From the NCBI RefSeq assembly GCF_900243745.1, contig NZ_LT984798.1:2812001-2876000 (forward strand): 64,000 bases of DNA. The letters are read 5' to 3'. This DNA is from Desulfovibrio sp. G11. Its GTDB lineage: Bacteria; Desulfobacterota; Desulfovibrionia; Desulfovibrionales; Desulfovibrionaceae. Each line of letters starts with the position of its first letter. Within the stretch, counting starts at the first letter, position 1. The position numbers were made by a program, and so were the translations under genes. The notes under the pieces are model-generated. The model was not told the DNA's origin and did no database searches. It worked only from the letters and a program-made list of their open reading frames with translations. Below, in pieces: positions 26,300 through 35,301 of this stretch.

Positions 26300-28708
26300 A
26301 TGACTTTCAGACAAGCGCTCGGTTCGGGACGTCCTCTTTTGCTTGACGGCGCCATGGGCACCATGCTTCAGGCTTCCGGTCTTCCTGCGGGTACAAGCCC
26401 GGAAGAATTTTGCATGGAAAATCCCGATATTCTGCGGGGTATCCATGCGTCCTACCTCAAGGCGGGCGTTGATCTGCTTACGTCTTGCACCTTCGGCGGC
26501 AATGCTTACAAGCTTTCGAAAAATCTTGATGTTTTTTCTTTTAACAAGCGTATGGCCTCGGTGGCGCGCGCGGCTGCGGCCGATGTGTCACGCCCTGACG
26601 GCCGCCCGATTTTCGTGGCGGGCAACGTGGGACCCACCGGACATTTCGCCAAACCTTTGGGTCCTGTTGAACCTGCCGAGCTTATTGAAGTTTTCGCCCA
26701 GCAGATACGAGGGCTTGTGGCCGGCGGGGCTGATCTTGTTTTCATCGAAACCCAGTTTGACCTGGCCGAGGCCAGGGCCGCCGTGGTGGCCGCCAGACAG
26801 GTCTGTGACCTGCCGGTAATGGTTTCTATGACTTTTGAGCAGGGCGTAAGCCTTACGGGATCTACCCCCGCCATATTTGCCGAAACCATGCAAAACATGG
26901 GCGTGGATGTGGTGGGAACCAACTGCAGCCTCGGGCCGGAACAGATGGAGCCTGTGGTTGCCGAACTTCTGGGCGTGTGCGCCTGCCCGGTCATGGCCGA
27001 GCCGAATGCTGGCCTGCCCGAGCTGCGGGGAACGCAGACGGTATTCCCGCTGGGGCCGGAGGACTTCGCCCGCAAGACAGCTTCTTTTGCCCATATGGGC
27101 GCGCAGGTGCTCGGCGGCTGTTGCGGTACCACACCCGAACATCTTGCGGCTCTGGCGCACAGTCTGCGCGGCCTTGGCGAGGTGCGCCCCACGGGTGTGA
27201 AGCGCAGCGGCATCTGCCTGACGAGCCGTTCGCAGATGGTGCGCATCGGCGCGGGACGGCCTCTTGCCATTATCGGCGAACGTATCAATCCCACAGGCAA
27301 AAAGCAGCTTACTCTCGAACTTCAGGAAGGGCGCTTTGACACGGCCCTGCAATTTGCTGATGCGCAGATTGAGGCCGGAGCCACTGTACTGGACGTGAAT
27401 GTGGGCGCGCCGCTTGTGGATGAAACCGCGCTTTTGCCCGACCTGGTGCAGCGTCTGGTGGGGCGGCTCACGGTGCCGCTTTCTCTGGACTCATCCAATG
27501 CCCAGGCCATTGCCGCCGCCCTGCCGTACTGCCCCGGCTCTTTTCTGGTGAATTCCATCAGTGGCGAAGAAGGCCGGATGGAACTGCTGGGGCCTCTGTG
27601 CCGCGATTACGGCGCGCCTTTCATCCTGCTGCCGCTCGAGGGCGCAACCTTGCCCGAAAAGGCCGTGGAACGGATCCGCACTGTGGAGAGCCTTCTTCTG
27701 CGGGCGGAACGTCTCGGCATTCCACGGCGGCTCATGATGGTGGATATTCTGGCTCTGGCAGTCTCCTCCAGTCCGGACGGCGCGCGCCAGTGCCTTGAAA
27801 TGACGCGCTGGTGTGCAGAGCAGGGCCTGCCGACAACCCTGGGGCTTTCCAATCTTTCTTTCGGCCTGCCCGCGCGCGACCTGCTTAATGCCACATTTCT
27901 GGCCTACGCCGCCGGAGCGGGACTTTCATCGTGCATTGCCAATCCATCAGCCCAGCGCCTGCGCGAGGCGGCTGATGCACTCAAGGTGCTGGGCGAGCAT
28001 GATCCCCATGCGTCTTCATTCATTTCAAGTTACGCCAACTGGAAGCCCGGCGAAGGCAGCGTACTGCAACGCCAGGGGGGCGGTGGGGCGTCCAAAAGCC
28101 TTGGCGAGGCCGTACTCAACGGCGACAGGGAAAATGTCCTGTCCCTGCTTGAAGCCGAACTGGCCGCAGGGGCCGAGCCTTTCAGCCTTGTGCAGGAAGT
28201 GCTTATTCCGGCTATTACCGAGGTGGGCGCACGCTACGAACGGCGCGAATATTTTTTGCCCCAGCTTATCCGCGCGGCCGAAACCATGCAGACGGCTTTT
28301 GGTCATCTGAAGCCTCGCCTCGAGGCCGGGCGGGGGGCCGAAGAGCGCCCTGTGGTGATTATGGCCACGGTGGAAGGGGATATTCATGATATTGGCAAAA
28401 ATATTGTTTCCCTGCTTTTGGGAAACCACGGTTTTGATGTGATTGACGCGGGCAAGGATGTGCCTGCCGAAGATATCGTGGCTTGCGCCCTTGAGCATAA
28501 CGCGCGTATTATCGGCCTGTCGGCCCTGATGACCACGACAATGGTGCGTATGGAAGACACCATAAAACTGGTGAAGGAAAAAGGGCTGGCTATCAAGGTG
28601 ATGGTGGGGGGCGCGGCTGTTACCCAGGCTTTTGCCGATGCGATCGGGGCCGATGCCTACTGTGCGGATGCCGTGGGCGCTGTGCGGGCCGCCAAGAATT
28701 TTATGTAG
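26300..28708 (+). CDS. metH: Cobalamin-dependent methionine synthase lacking the reactivation domain
   Basis: MetH moves a methyl group from methyl-tetrahydrofolate through cobalamin to homocysteine. From the ATG at 26300 (after GGTGG) it has 802 residues. Domains: homocysteine-binding (about 1-300; DGAMGT, zinc Cys in GTNCSLGPE and GGCCGTTPEH), pterin-binding (about 320-570; GERINPTGKK, DVNVGAP), the B12 cap, and the B12-binding domain with GDIHDIGKNIVSLLLGNHGF (His ligand). The protein ends after the B12 domain, so the SAM-binding reactivation domain of E. coli MetH (about 1,230 residues) is absent; it is not a frameshift, because the stop is followed by unrelated sequence. Confidence 0.92.
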   Translation: MTFRQALGSGRPLLLDGAMGTMLQASGLPAGTSPEEFCMENPDILRGIHASYLKAGVDLLTSCTFGGNAYKLSKNLDVFSFNKRMASVARAAAADVSRPDGRPIFVAGNVGPTGHFAKPLGPVEPAELIEVFAQQIRGLVAGGADLVFIETQFDLAEARAAVVAARQVCDLPVMVSMTFEQGVSLTGSTPAIFAETMQNMGVDVVGTNCSLGPEQMEPVVAELLGVCACPVMAEPNAGLPELRGTQTVFPLGPEDFARKTASFAHMGAQVLGGCCGTTPEHLAALAHSLRGLGEVRPTGVKRSGICLTSRSQMVRIGAGRPLAIIGERINPTGKKQLTLELQEGRFDTALQFADAQIEAGATVLDVNVGAPLVDETALLPDLVQRLVGRLTVPLSLDSSNAQAIAAALPYCPGSFLVNSISGEEGRMELLGPLCRDYGAPFILLPLEGATLPEKAVERIRTVESLLLRAERLGIPRRLMMVDILALAVSSSPDGARQCLEMTRWCAEQGLPTTLGLSNLSFGLPARDLLNATFLAYAAGAGLSSCIANPSAQRLREAADALKVLGEHDPHASSFISSYANWKPGEGSVLQRQGGGGASKSLGEAVLNGDRENVLSLLEAELAAGAEPFSLVQEVLIPAITEVGARYERREYFLPQLIRAAETMQTAFGHLKPRLEAGRGAEERPVVIMATVEGDIHDIGKNIVSLLLGNHGFDVIDAGKDVPAEDIVACALEHNARIIGLSALMTTTMVRMEDTIKLVKEKGLAIKVMVGGAAVTQAFADAIGADAYCADAVGAVRAAKNFM

Positions 28709-28819
28709 CATTGTTCTGCATTACGCGGGTGCGCTCATGCCGGGCGCCCGCGCGCAAGGCCCGGCGGCATGGTAACCCTTCGCATATTCCGGCCTTCCTA
28801 ATGGCCTGTAAGGTATGAT

Positions 28820-29296
28820 ATGAAAAAAATCCTTCTTCCCTTGCTGTTGTGCCTGCTTTTACCCTGCGCGGCATTTGCCGGCTCTTCTTCCGCCTCCGGT
28901 GTTCCTTCGCTCAATCTGGCAGGGCTGACAGACCTTCTGGCCAAGAACAAGGGCAAGGTCATCATGCTGAACTTTTTTGCCACATGGTGCCCTCCCTGCC
29001 AGGTGGAAATTCCCGAGCTTGTGCAGGTGAACAAGAAATACGCCGGCAAGAATGTTCTTATCATCAGCCTTTCTGTGGATGAAGACGCCAAGGTCGTGAC
29101 GCCGTTTATAAAGAAAATGGGTATGGATTACCCCGTGTATATGGCCGATCGTGACATCGCCAGGGCTTTTCAGGTAACCAGCATTCCGCACAACGTCTTT
29201 TATGCCAAGGACGGACAGCGGGTCATATCTGAGCCGGGTATTGCCGATGCCGAGATGATGGAAATGGTGTTCAACAAACTGCTTGAGCAGAAATAG
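28820..29296 (+). CDS. TlpA-type thioredoxin, exported
   Basis: The 158-residue protein has a signal peptide (residues 1-20, PCAAFA) and a thioredoxin fold with the active site FFATWCPPCQVEIPEL at about residues 53-68. The cis-Pro loop is TSIPHNVFY. Proteins of this type reduce disulfides of periplasmic targets, often apocytochromes c. Context gives no specific partner: metH lies upstream and hpt downstream. An AAGG site precedes the ATG. Confidence 0.88.
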   Translation: MKKILLPLLLCLLLPCAAFAGSSSASGVPSLNLAGLTDLLAKNKGKVIMLNFFATWCPPCQVEIPELVQVNKKYAGKNVLIISLSVDEDAKVVTPFIKKMGMDYPVYMADRDIARAFQVTSIPHNVFYAKDGQRVISEPGIADAEMMEMVFNKLLEQK

Positions 29297-29329
29297 CCCG
29301 ACACGGGCACGTTCTACGGCTTGATGTGC

Positions 29330-29356
29330 CGGGCTGCGCGCCTGTCGCGCGGCCCG
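29330..29356 (+). terminator. GC-rich hairpin after the thioredoxin gene
   Basis: CGGGCTGCGCG pairs with CGCGCGGCCCG around CCTGT. No T run follows, so termination is uncertain. Confidence 0.4.
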
Positions 29357-29516
29357 TGCATGGCAGGGATGTGCCGATAAAAATATGGGCGGCAGGCGCG
29401 TGGGGTGCCCGCTGTCCCTACCGCATTGATCAATGCGGATATGTTCGCCATGGAGCCGGAAAATCTTGCGGCCCCTGAAGATGGGGCCGCCCGCGCGGCC
29501 CGTGCTGGAGGATCAG

Positions 29517-30068
29517 ATGTCTAAGGTGGGGCATGAGCTCAAGGTCAAAGAACTGAAGACTGTTTTCAGCCAGGAACAGATTGCCGAACGGGTGCAGGAA
29601 CTGGCGGCTGAAATTGACGCCTGTTACGGCCAGGAACCCTTGGTAGCCATATGTGTGCTCAAGGGCGGCTTTGTGTTTTTCAGCGATCTGGTACGGGCTT
29701 TGCAAAATAAAAATCTGGAGCTGGACTTCGTGCGCCTGTCCAGCTACGGCAAGGGAGCAAGCAGCTCCAAGCATGTTATTTTCAGCAAGGATGTTGAGAT
29801 TGACATCTGTGACAAGCATGTGCTGATTGTTGAAGATATTGTGGACAGCGGCCACAGCATGCGTTTTCTGCTCGGGCAGTTTGCCGCGCGCAAGGCCCGC
29901 AGCCTGCGCCTGGCCGCATTGGTAGACAAGAATGAAAGGCGCGAAATTGACGTTCACGTCGACTTTGCCGGCTTCAAGCTGACTCAGGGCTTTATTGTGG
30001 GGTATGGTCTCGATTACGCCGAACACTATCGTAATCTGCCCGCTGTTTTTGAGATCATTCCCGAATAA
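29517..30068 (+). CDS. hpt: Hypoxanthine phosphoribosyltransferase
   Basis: This purine-salvage enzyme joins hypoxanthine (or guanine) to PRPP. From MSKVGHELKVKEL it has 183 residues, the family length; the ATG at 29517 follows a strong GGAGGATCAG ribosome site, while an upstream in-frame extension does not. Motifs: ICVLKGGFVFFSDL, the flexible loop FVRLSSYGKGASSS, the PRPP-binding VLIVEDIVDSGHSM and the purine contact region LVDKNERREIDVHVDFAGF. It is followed by the zinc-ribbon protein gene in the same direction. Confidence 0.94.
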   Translation: MSKVGHELKVKELKTVFSQEQIAERVQELAAEIDACYGQEPLVAICVLKGGFVFFSDLVRALQNKNLELDFVRLSSYGKGASSSKHVIFSKDVEIDICDKHVLIVEDIVDSGHSMRFLLGQFAARKARSLRLAALVDKNERREIDVHVDFAGFKLTQGFIVGYGLDYAEHYRNLPAVFEIIPE

Positions 30069-30115
30069 ATGTTCTGCTGTTCCGGCTGCCGGATACGGTT
30101 TTGGAGAGTAACGGC

Positions 30116-30835
30116 ATGGAAGTAAGATGTCCCAATTGTTCAAGCCGCTTTAACCTGCCGGATCAACTTGCCAGGCCGGGTGTAAAGCTGCGTTGTTCGG
30201 TCTGCAAAACTGTTTTTGCCTATGATCCGGCCGAACAACTTGCCGCCCAGGGGCCTCTGCCGGATATGCCCGTCAAAAAACGGAGCAGACTTGGCAAGCT
30301 GCTTGGCCTCCTCCTGCTTATACTGGTTTGTGCCGGCGGCGCGTACTGGTACTTCAAGCATTCCGCCACCGGGGAAAGTAGTCCACCCACAGAACAAGAA
30401 CTGGCCAAAAAGGTGGAAATGCTCACCATGCGCAATGTGCGCCAGTACTATGTGGACAATGAAAAAGTGGGCAAGGTCTTTGTTATCGAGGGCAAGGTGG
30501 TTAACGAGTTTCCAGAACCCAAGGAACTGGTTACCGTTGAGGCCGCCATTTACGACAAGGACAAAAAAACGCTGGCCACCAAAAAACAGCTCGGCGGCGT
30601 GCAGCTTTCCCTTTTTCAGCTTCAGGTACTGAGCGAAAAAGAAATGGAATCTTTTCTTAACAACAAGGTAGAGATTCTCACCAATAATACCAATGTCCCC
30701 CGGGGGGGCGAGGTTCCCTTTATGGTGCTGTTCTACGCGCCGCCCGAGGGCGTGGCCGAATTCGGCGTGCGTATCGTGGATGTGAAGGATATGCCCGTGC
30801 AGGATGACAAGCAGGACGAGAAGAGCGCCAGATAA
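30116..30835 (+). CDS. Zinc-ribbon membrane protein (MJ0042 finger plus DUF3426)
   Basis: The 239-residue protein starts MEVRCPNCSSRFNLPDQL with a CxxC...CxxC zinc ribbon (CPNC and CSVC, residues 5-33) of the MJ0042 type, then a linker, one membrane segment (LLGLLLLILVCAGGAYWYF, about residues 63-82) and an outer domain with FVIEGKVVNEFPEPKELV of the DUF3426 kind. Such proteins are common in Desulfovibrio and their role is unknown; a cytoplasmic metal or nucleic-acid sensor joined to a periplasmic domain is possible. The ATG follows GGAGAG; an in-frame TTG lies five codons earlier. Confidence 0.8.
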   Translation: MEVRCPNCSSRFNLPDQLARPGVKLRCSVCKTVFAYDPAEQLAAQGPLPDMPVKKRSRLGKLLGLLLLILVCAGGAYWYFKHSATGESSPPTEQELAKKVEMLTMRNVRQYYVDNEKVGKVFVIEGKVVNEFPEPKELVTVEAAIYDKDKKTLATKKQLGGVQLSLFQLQVLSEKEMESFLNNKVEILTNNTNVPRGGEVPFMVLFYAPPEGVAEFGVRIVDVKDMPVQDDKQDEKSAR

Positions 30836-30880
30836 GAAAATTCTTCAGCCCCGGGAGCCACTGGCTGTTCCGGTGTTTTT

Positions 30881-30917
30881 CGCCCGCCGCAGATGCAAGC
30901 ATTCGCGGCGGGCGCTT
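30881..30917 (+). terminator. Terminator after the zinc-ribbon gene
   Basis: CGCCCGCCGC (30881-30890) pairs with GCGGCGGGCG (30905-30914), followed by CTTTGTTGT. Confidence 0.75.
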
Positions 30918-30982
30918 TGTTGTGTCTGGATTTGCTGCAAAATCGGGCTGAGGAGGTGTAAAGTCCCCTTTCCTAGGGCCAG

Positions 30983-31878
30983 TTAGCTGTAGAGACTCCC
31001 GGCAGTTTTCGGGGGGTTGCCCAGAGGGCAGGGGGATCCCCCTGCCCTCTGGGCAGCAAAATTTATCGGCGACATATTCCCCAGAGATTCATGAGGACGT
31101 TCCTCGTTGTACTCACGAATAAAGTCCTCCGTAATGGCCCGAACTTCGCTCAGGCTGTTGAACACGTACAAATCCAGGACTTCCTCTCTGTAGGTCCGGT
31201 TGAACCGCTCGATGTATGAGTTCTGGGTGGGTTTGCCAGGCTGAATGAACTCCAGATTCACGCCATGCGATTCTGCCCAGGCCGCCATGACAGTCCCCGA
31301 GAACTCCGGACCATTGTCCATTCGCAACCTTTCGGGATAGCAGCCACGCTCTTCGGCGACCCGATCCAGCACCCTTACCACTCGTCCTGCTGGCATATTG
31401 GTATCGATTTCCACGGCCAAGGCCTCACGGTTGTAATCATCTACAGCGTTGAAAGTCCTGAAGACGCGACCGCTGTAAAGGGTGTCCCGCATGAAATCGA
31501 TCGACCAGCAATGGTTTGGCGCAAGCGGCTGGGCTACTGCCGTCCGAGAGGCTTGCGGAAGCCGCTTCTTGGCCTTGCGCTTCAGGTTCATTTTCAAGAG
31601 GCAGTAAACCCTCCAAACCTTCTTGTGGTTCCAGGGCTTGCCCTGCTGGCGAAGGACGTTGAAAAGCTTACTGAAGCCCCATGTAGGCTTTTTCTCGGCC
31701 AGTTCAGTCAAGGCTGCGATGACATCGCTGTCGTCCCGCGGATGCGGCTTGTAGGCGTAGTAGCTCCTACTGATGCCCATGGCCGCGCATGCCTTGCGCA
31801 AGCTCAACTCAAACGCGTTGACCATGTGCATGACAAATTCCTTGCGTTGAACTGGCCTCAGAGTTTTTTTTCGATCAC
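30983..31878 (-). CDS. IS407-type transposase OrfB (integrase core)
   Basis: The frame continues from the slippage site as TLRPVQRKEFVMHMVNAFEL and carries the rve integrase core: first Asp in WSIDFMRDTLYSG, second in RMDNGPEF, Glu in SYIERFNRTYREE. The upstream part of the open frame out of phase with OrfA is not protein. A fused OrfAB of about 380 residues made by -1 frameshifting at the A run would be the active transposase. No disabling stop is seen. Confidence 0.9.
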
Positions 31879-32124
31879 ATCCTTGAGCGCCATGTTTTCC
31901 AGGCTGAGGTCGGCGAACATCTGCTTGAGCTTGCGGTTCTCCGCTTCGAGATCCTTCATCCGTTGGATATCGGATGCCTCCATGCCGCCATACTTTGACT
32001 TCCACTTGTAGTACGTGGCGCTGCTCACGCCGTGCTCGCGGCAGACATCGACGACAGTCCGTCCGCCTTCCACTGCCTTCAAGATCTTGACGATCTGGTA
32101 CTCGCTGAACTTCGTTTTGCGCAT
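31858..32124 (-). CDS. IS407-type transposase OrfA
   Basis: The 88-residue protein MRKTKFSEYQIVKILKAVEG has a helix-turn-helix (VVDVCREHGVSSATYYKWKS) and a Leu-rich coiled coil near its end (MKDLEAENRKLKQMFADL). It binds the element ends. The frame ends KKL followed by a stop just after a run of eight A on the coding strand, the probable site of -1 slippage into OrfB. Confidence 0.92.
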   Translation of the reverse strand: MRKTKFSEYQIVKILKAVEGGRTVVDVCREHGVSSATYYKWKSKYGGMEASDIQRMKDLEAENRKLKQMFADLSLENMALKDVIEKKL

Positions 32125-32195
32125 TCAAAACTCCTGTCCCATTTTGGGCCAGAAGTCTCTACTTGGCAATGGACCTACTTTACGGGGACTTTACA

Positions 32196-32563
32196 GAGGG
32201 CGTGAACAAGATGTTGCCGGGCGCTGGTCTGGCGCTTCAGTCGCTGCCCGCACACCTGTGGTAACGGCGGTGCGCCGCCTGTCTGTGGCGTCAACCGTGG
32301 CAATGTGATCCCGGTAGTGCTGTATAGCGTTGCCGTCATGATGGCGGCGATAAAAAAGATGGTTGCTGTGTGTTCAGGCAGAGAGCAGGGATGTGCTGCC
32401 GCGCTTCTGCGGCAACGCCCGGCCCCCTTTGCCCTGGCGACAGCGGCAAGGCAAAGGGGGCTTTTACAGGGGGCTTGGCGTCTGCATCCGCAGGGTTGCG
32501 GCCTGATTCTTCAGGGCCGGGGTCGGCAATCCCCGGTCTTTTTCAGGGCAGACTCTGGAGGTG
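32196..32563 (+). other. Non-coding stretch with two plus-strand terminators
   Basis: No gene is supported in these 368 bases. GCCCCCTTTGCC (32422-32433) pairs with GGCAAAGGGGGC (32450-32461) and is followed by TTTTA; CCGGGG (32517-32522) pairs with CCCCGG (32531-32536) and is followed by TCTTTTT. Both stop plus-strand transcription and may also serve the converging transporter gene. Directly right of the IS, a GTG or ATG with 16-19 codons could be read if the IS were absent, since GAGGAGG would then lie just upstream; this is weak. Confidence 0.6.
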
Positions 32564-33940
32564 TCAGGCGTTCTGACCGGTTGCAGGATTGGCGGCAAGA
32601 ACGCTGCTTTCTTCAGCGGGCAATACGCGCGGCTCAGCCTTTGAAATCCGGAGTCTGCCTATCCACATGGTGGACACGGTGCTGATAACACCTGCCACAA
32701 GCAGATATCCGCAGAGATACCAGGGTTGAGAATTGTTGGCCTGCACGAGCATGGTCGCGATCATGGGGGTAAGCCCCGAAGCAAAAATGCCCGAAAACTG
32801 ATATACAAAAGAAATGCTGGAATACCGCACCGTGGCATCAAAACTTTCAGAAAACAGGCTGGCCATGCTGGCATAGGCCGCGGCATAGATAATACCGAAG
32901 GGGATGATAATCGCCAGATAGACAAAGAAGAGATTCGTGGTGGCATAGTTGTGCAGCACCCAGAACACCGGATAAGCGGTTATGCCCAGCAGCAGTGCCG
33001 CAGTGCCGAAAATGCGGCCTTTGCCCACGCGGTCTGCCATGGCTCCCCACATGGGAATGAAGCAGGCCATAACACCCGAGGCCACCACAACGGCCATAAG
33101 GGCCACAGTGCGGTTAACGCCGCAGGTCTGTGTAAGGTACGTCAATGAAAACACACCAAACACGTTAAAGGCGATACCTTCTACAAAGCGCGCTCCCACG
33201 CAGGCGGTCAGGGTTTTGGGATAGCGCTTGAACGCTTCAAGCATGGGATAGCGGATTTTTTCCACTTCTTTTTTAGCGGAAGAAAAGTCTTGTGTTTCCT
33301 GAACGGACGTGCGTATGTACGCGCCCACCAGTACCAGAACTGCGCTCAGGATAAAGGCAATACGCCAGCCCCAGGCAAGAAAGGCCTCGTCAGACAGCAG
33401 GAATGACAGCAGACCGATAACCCCTGAAGCGAGCATCAGGCCCAGTGAAAGGCCAACCTGGGGCAAGCTGCCATAAAAAGCGCGCTTGTGGGCTGGTGCG
33501 GATTCATAAGCCATAAGCACGGCGCCTCCCCATTCGCCGCCAAGCCCGATCCCCTGGGCCAGACGGCAGATAACCAGCAGGATGGGAGCCCATATGCCGA
33601 TGCTGTCGTAAGAGGGAATGCAGCCGATGAGCACCGTGGCCACGCCCATAATCTCAAGGGTGAGGATGAGCATTTTTTTACGGCCGATCTTGTCGCCGAA
33701 GTGACCAAAAATGATGCCGCCCAGAGGCCGGGCCACAAAGCCCACAGCAAAGGTGGCGAATGCCAGAATAGTGCCTACGCCCGGTGAGAATGCGGGAAAA
33801 TAAAGCTTGTTGAACACAAGCCCGGCCACCACACCATAAAGGAAAAAGTCATACCATTCGATAACCGCGCCCATAAGGGAGGAAATCACCACGCGGCGCA
33901 GGTTTTTTTGCGCCTGCTTGTCATTGGCGGCAACACTCAT
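32564..33940 (-). CDS. MFS transporter, metabolite:H+ symporter (MHS) type
   Basis: The 458-residue protein has twelve predicted membrane segments and MHS-family signatures: SLMGAVIEWYDFFLYGVVAG in the first segment, the loop GGIIFGHFGDKIGRKKML (the MFS motif A) and LAQGIGLGGEWGGAVLMAYE. MHS carriers bring in organic acids, betaines or aromatic acids with protons. An AGGAG site precedes the ATG, 11 bases after the amidohydrolase stop, so the two genes form an operon and the carrier probably imports the hydrolase substrate or a related acid. Confidence 0.88.
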   Translation of the reverse strand: MSVAANDKQAQKNLRRVVISSLMGAVIEWYDFFLYGVVAGLVFNKLYFPAFSPGVGTILAFATFAVGFVARPLGGIIFGHFGDKIGRKKMLILTLEIMGVATVLIGCIPSYDSIGIWAPILLVICRLAQGIGLGGEWGGAVLMAYESAPAHKRAFYGSLPQVGLSLGLMLASGVIGLLSFLLSDEAFLAWGWRIAFILSAVLVLVGAYIRTSVQETQDFSSAKKEVEKIRYPMLEAFKRYPKTLTACVGARFVEGIAFNVFGVFSLTYLTQTCGVNRTVALMAVVVASGVMACFIPMWGAMADRVGKGRIFGTAALLLGITAYPVFWVLHNYATTNLFFVYLAIIIPFGIIYAAAYASMASLFSESFDATVRYSSISFVYQFSGIFASGLTPMIATMLVQANNSQPWYLCGYLLVAGVISTVSTMWIGRLRISKAEPRVLPAEESSVLAANPATGQNA

Positions 33941-33951
33941 ACCGTTCTCCT

Positions 33952-34785
33952 TTATGCCAGGCCCAGCACGCGGCGGGCGTTTTCATACATGATTTTGCGG
34001 CGGGCCTCATCAGTCAGGTCAAACTCGCGGTAGGCTTCCAGGGTGTCGGCCAGTTCCACAAAGGGGTGGGCGCTGGCAAAAAGCACCTTGTCCGTGATCA
34101 GCCCGTTCATGGCCTGCACATACACATCCACCATAGGCGCACGTTCATATTCTGAAATATCCATGTACACGTTGGCGTTACGAAGGCAGGTATAAACAGC
34201 TTCATTCACAAATGGATAGCCGCCGTGGCTCATGATGAGTGTAAGCTCGGGAAAATCCCGGGCCACCTTATCCACATCGCGCGGGTCGGCGTATTCCAGA
34301 ATGGCTCCGGGAACCTGAGGCGGTGGAGCCATTGTGATGAATACGGGCAGGCCCAGTTCGCAGCACTTGGCGTAGAGAGGGTAAAAGCGTGCTTCAGATG
34401 CAGGAATGTGGGCAAGATACGGATCGATGGCGATGCCCTTCATGCCGTATTCGGAGGATACAAGCTCGATTTCGCGCAGGGCGGCCATTTTTTTGTGCGG
34501 GTCAATGCCCCAGAACCCCACAAACTTTTGTGGGTAGGCCCGGCAGAATTCAAGCACGCTCTGGTTGTTGGCAGGAAAACCATAAGTTGTTTCACAATCG
34601 CGTCCGGTGATGACCCCAAGCTCCACGTCAAGACGTTCCAGGCCGGCCACAATGTCTTCCAGAGGCTGAGGCTTGCGCTGGTCAAAACCGATGGCCTTGC
34701 ATGCAGCCTTGAACATGCTGCTGTTTTTGATGCCGTCGATAATTTCGGGAGTATTGGGACGGAAACGAAAATCTATTACCTTCAT
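33952..34785 (-). CDS. Amidohydrolase family 2 (PF04909-type) hydrolase/decarboxylase
   Basis: From the ATG at 34785 (MKVIDFRFRPNTPEII), six bases after GGAGAG, the product has about 277 residues. It has the TIM-barrel pattern of amidohydrolase-2 proteins such as ACMSD-like decarboxylases: GFWGIDPHKKMAALREIE, GMKGIAIDPYLAHIPA, ELTLIMSHGGYPFVNEA and the ending VLFASAHPFVELADTLEAY. The N-terminal metal site is DFRFRP rather than the usual DxHxH, so the first two His ligands are lacking and metal binding may differ. The substrate is unknown; it is paired with an MHS carrier and lies divergently from the isl operon. Confidence 0.75.
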   Translation of the reverse strand: MKVIDFRFRPNTPEIIDGIKNSSMFKAACKAIGFDQRKPQPLEDIVAGLERLDVELGVITGRDCETTYGFPANNQSVLEFCRAYPQKFVGFWGIDPHKKMAALREIELVSSEYGMKGIAIDPYLAHIPASEARFYPLYAKCCELGLPVFITMAPPPQVPGAILEYADPRDVDKVARDFPELTLIMSHGGYPFVNEAVYTCLRNANVYMDISEYERAPMVDVYVQAMNGLITDKVLFASAHPFVELADTLEAYREFDLTDEARRKIMYENARRVLGLA

Positions 34786-35242
34786 TTCCATCTCTCCCCG
34801 CGTGCCTGATCTGCTGTAAAGGCGTTGCGGCACGCCCTGTGGTGTTTATGAAGGTGCGGGCTGCAAGAAGCGTTTACGTTATGTACGGGACAGTATGATT
34901 GTGACACTTTTCTCATAATCTCCTCCCATGAGATGAACAATTGCAAAAAGCAAAAATGAGTGACTCAGCCTCTCAGGCTTGTGATTTTTTACTTTTGCAG
35001 GATGCGTGCCAGAGAAGAGGTGTTGAAAATAAGCTTTTTCATCGAAAAATCTACTTTTATCAGCGTATTATAATTTATATTGTTACTATGTTTTGCCTGT
35101 GTGAGAAGTCGAGTCGCAAGTTTGCAGCTAACAGGAACGGTTGTTTTTGTGCGTAGAAGGGCTGTTTGTGAAAGTTAAAACATAGTTGTTTTGCGCGAGG
35201 TTGCGTGAGCTACTTTGCGTTGCCCAAAGAGGGTGTTGCAAA
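34786..35242. other. AT-rich control region upstream of the amidohydrolase operon
   Basis: No gene is supported in these 457 bases. A short inverted repeat TCTCAT (34911-34916) / ATGAGA (34928-34933) could be an operator. The region around 35040-35100 is AT-rich with TATAATTTATA-like blocks. Before the IS3 insertion this stretch joined directly to the isl promoter region, so both operons share a divergent control region. Confidence 0.45.
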
Positions 35243-35301
35243 GAAGTGGGTCCTGTTTTTGGACCACTCGGCGGCAAAACTAAGGTGGACAGGTTCATGG
35301 G

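Larger units (their letters stand above)
30957..32195 (-). mobile_element. IS3-family element, IS407-type (1239 bp)
   Basis: The ends are inverted copies opening TGTAAAGTCCCC, and the flanks carry the 4-base direct repeat GAGG (30953-30956 and 32196-32199). A 4-base duplication and a WKSKYGGM-type OrfA fit the IS407 group of IS3. The two overlapping transposase frames are on the minus strand. It inserted in the non-coding stretch after the zinc-ribbon gene. Confidence 0.9.

Noticed and set aside
32305-32685. 126-codon frame right of the IS407-type element
   Set aside because: It contains two terminator hairpins and overlaps the end of the MFS gene; composition is not protein-like.
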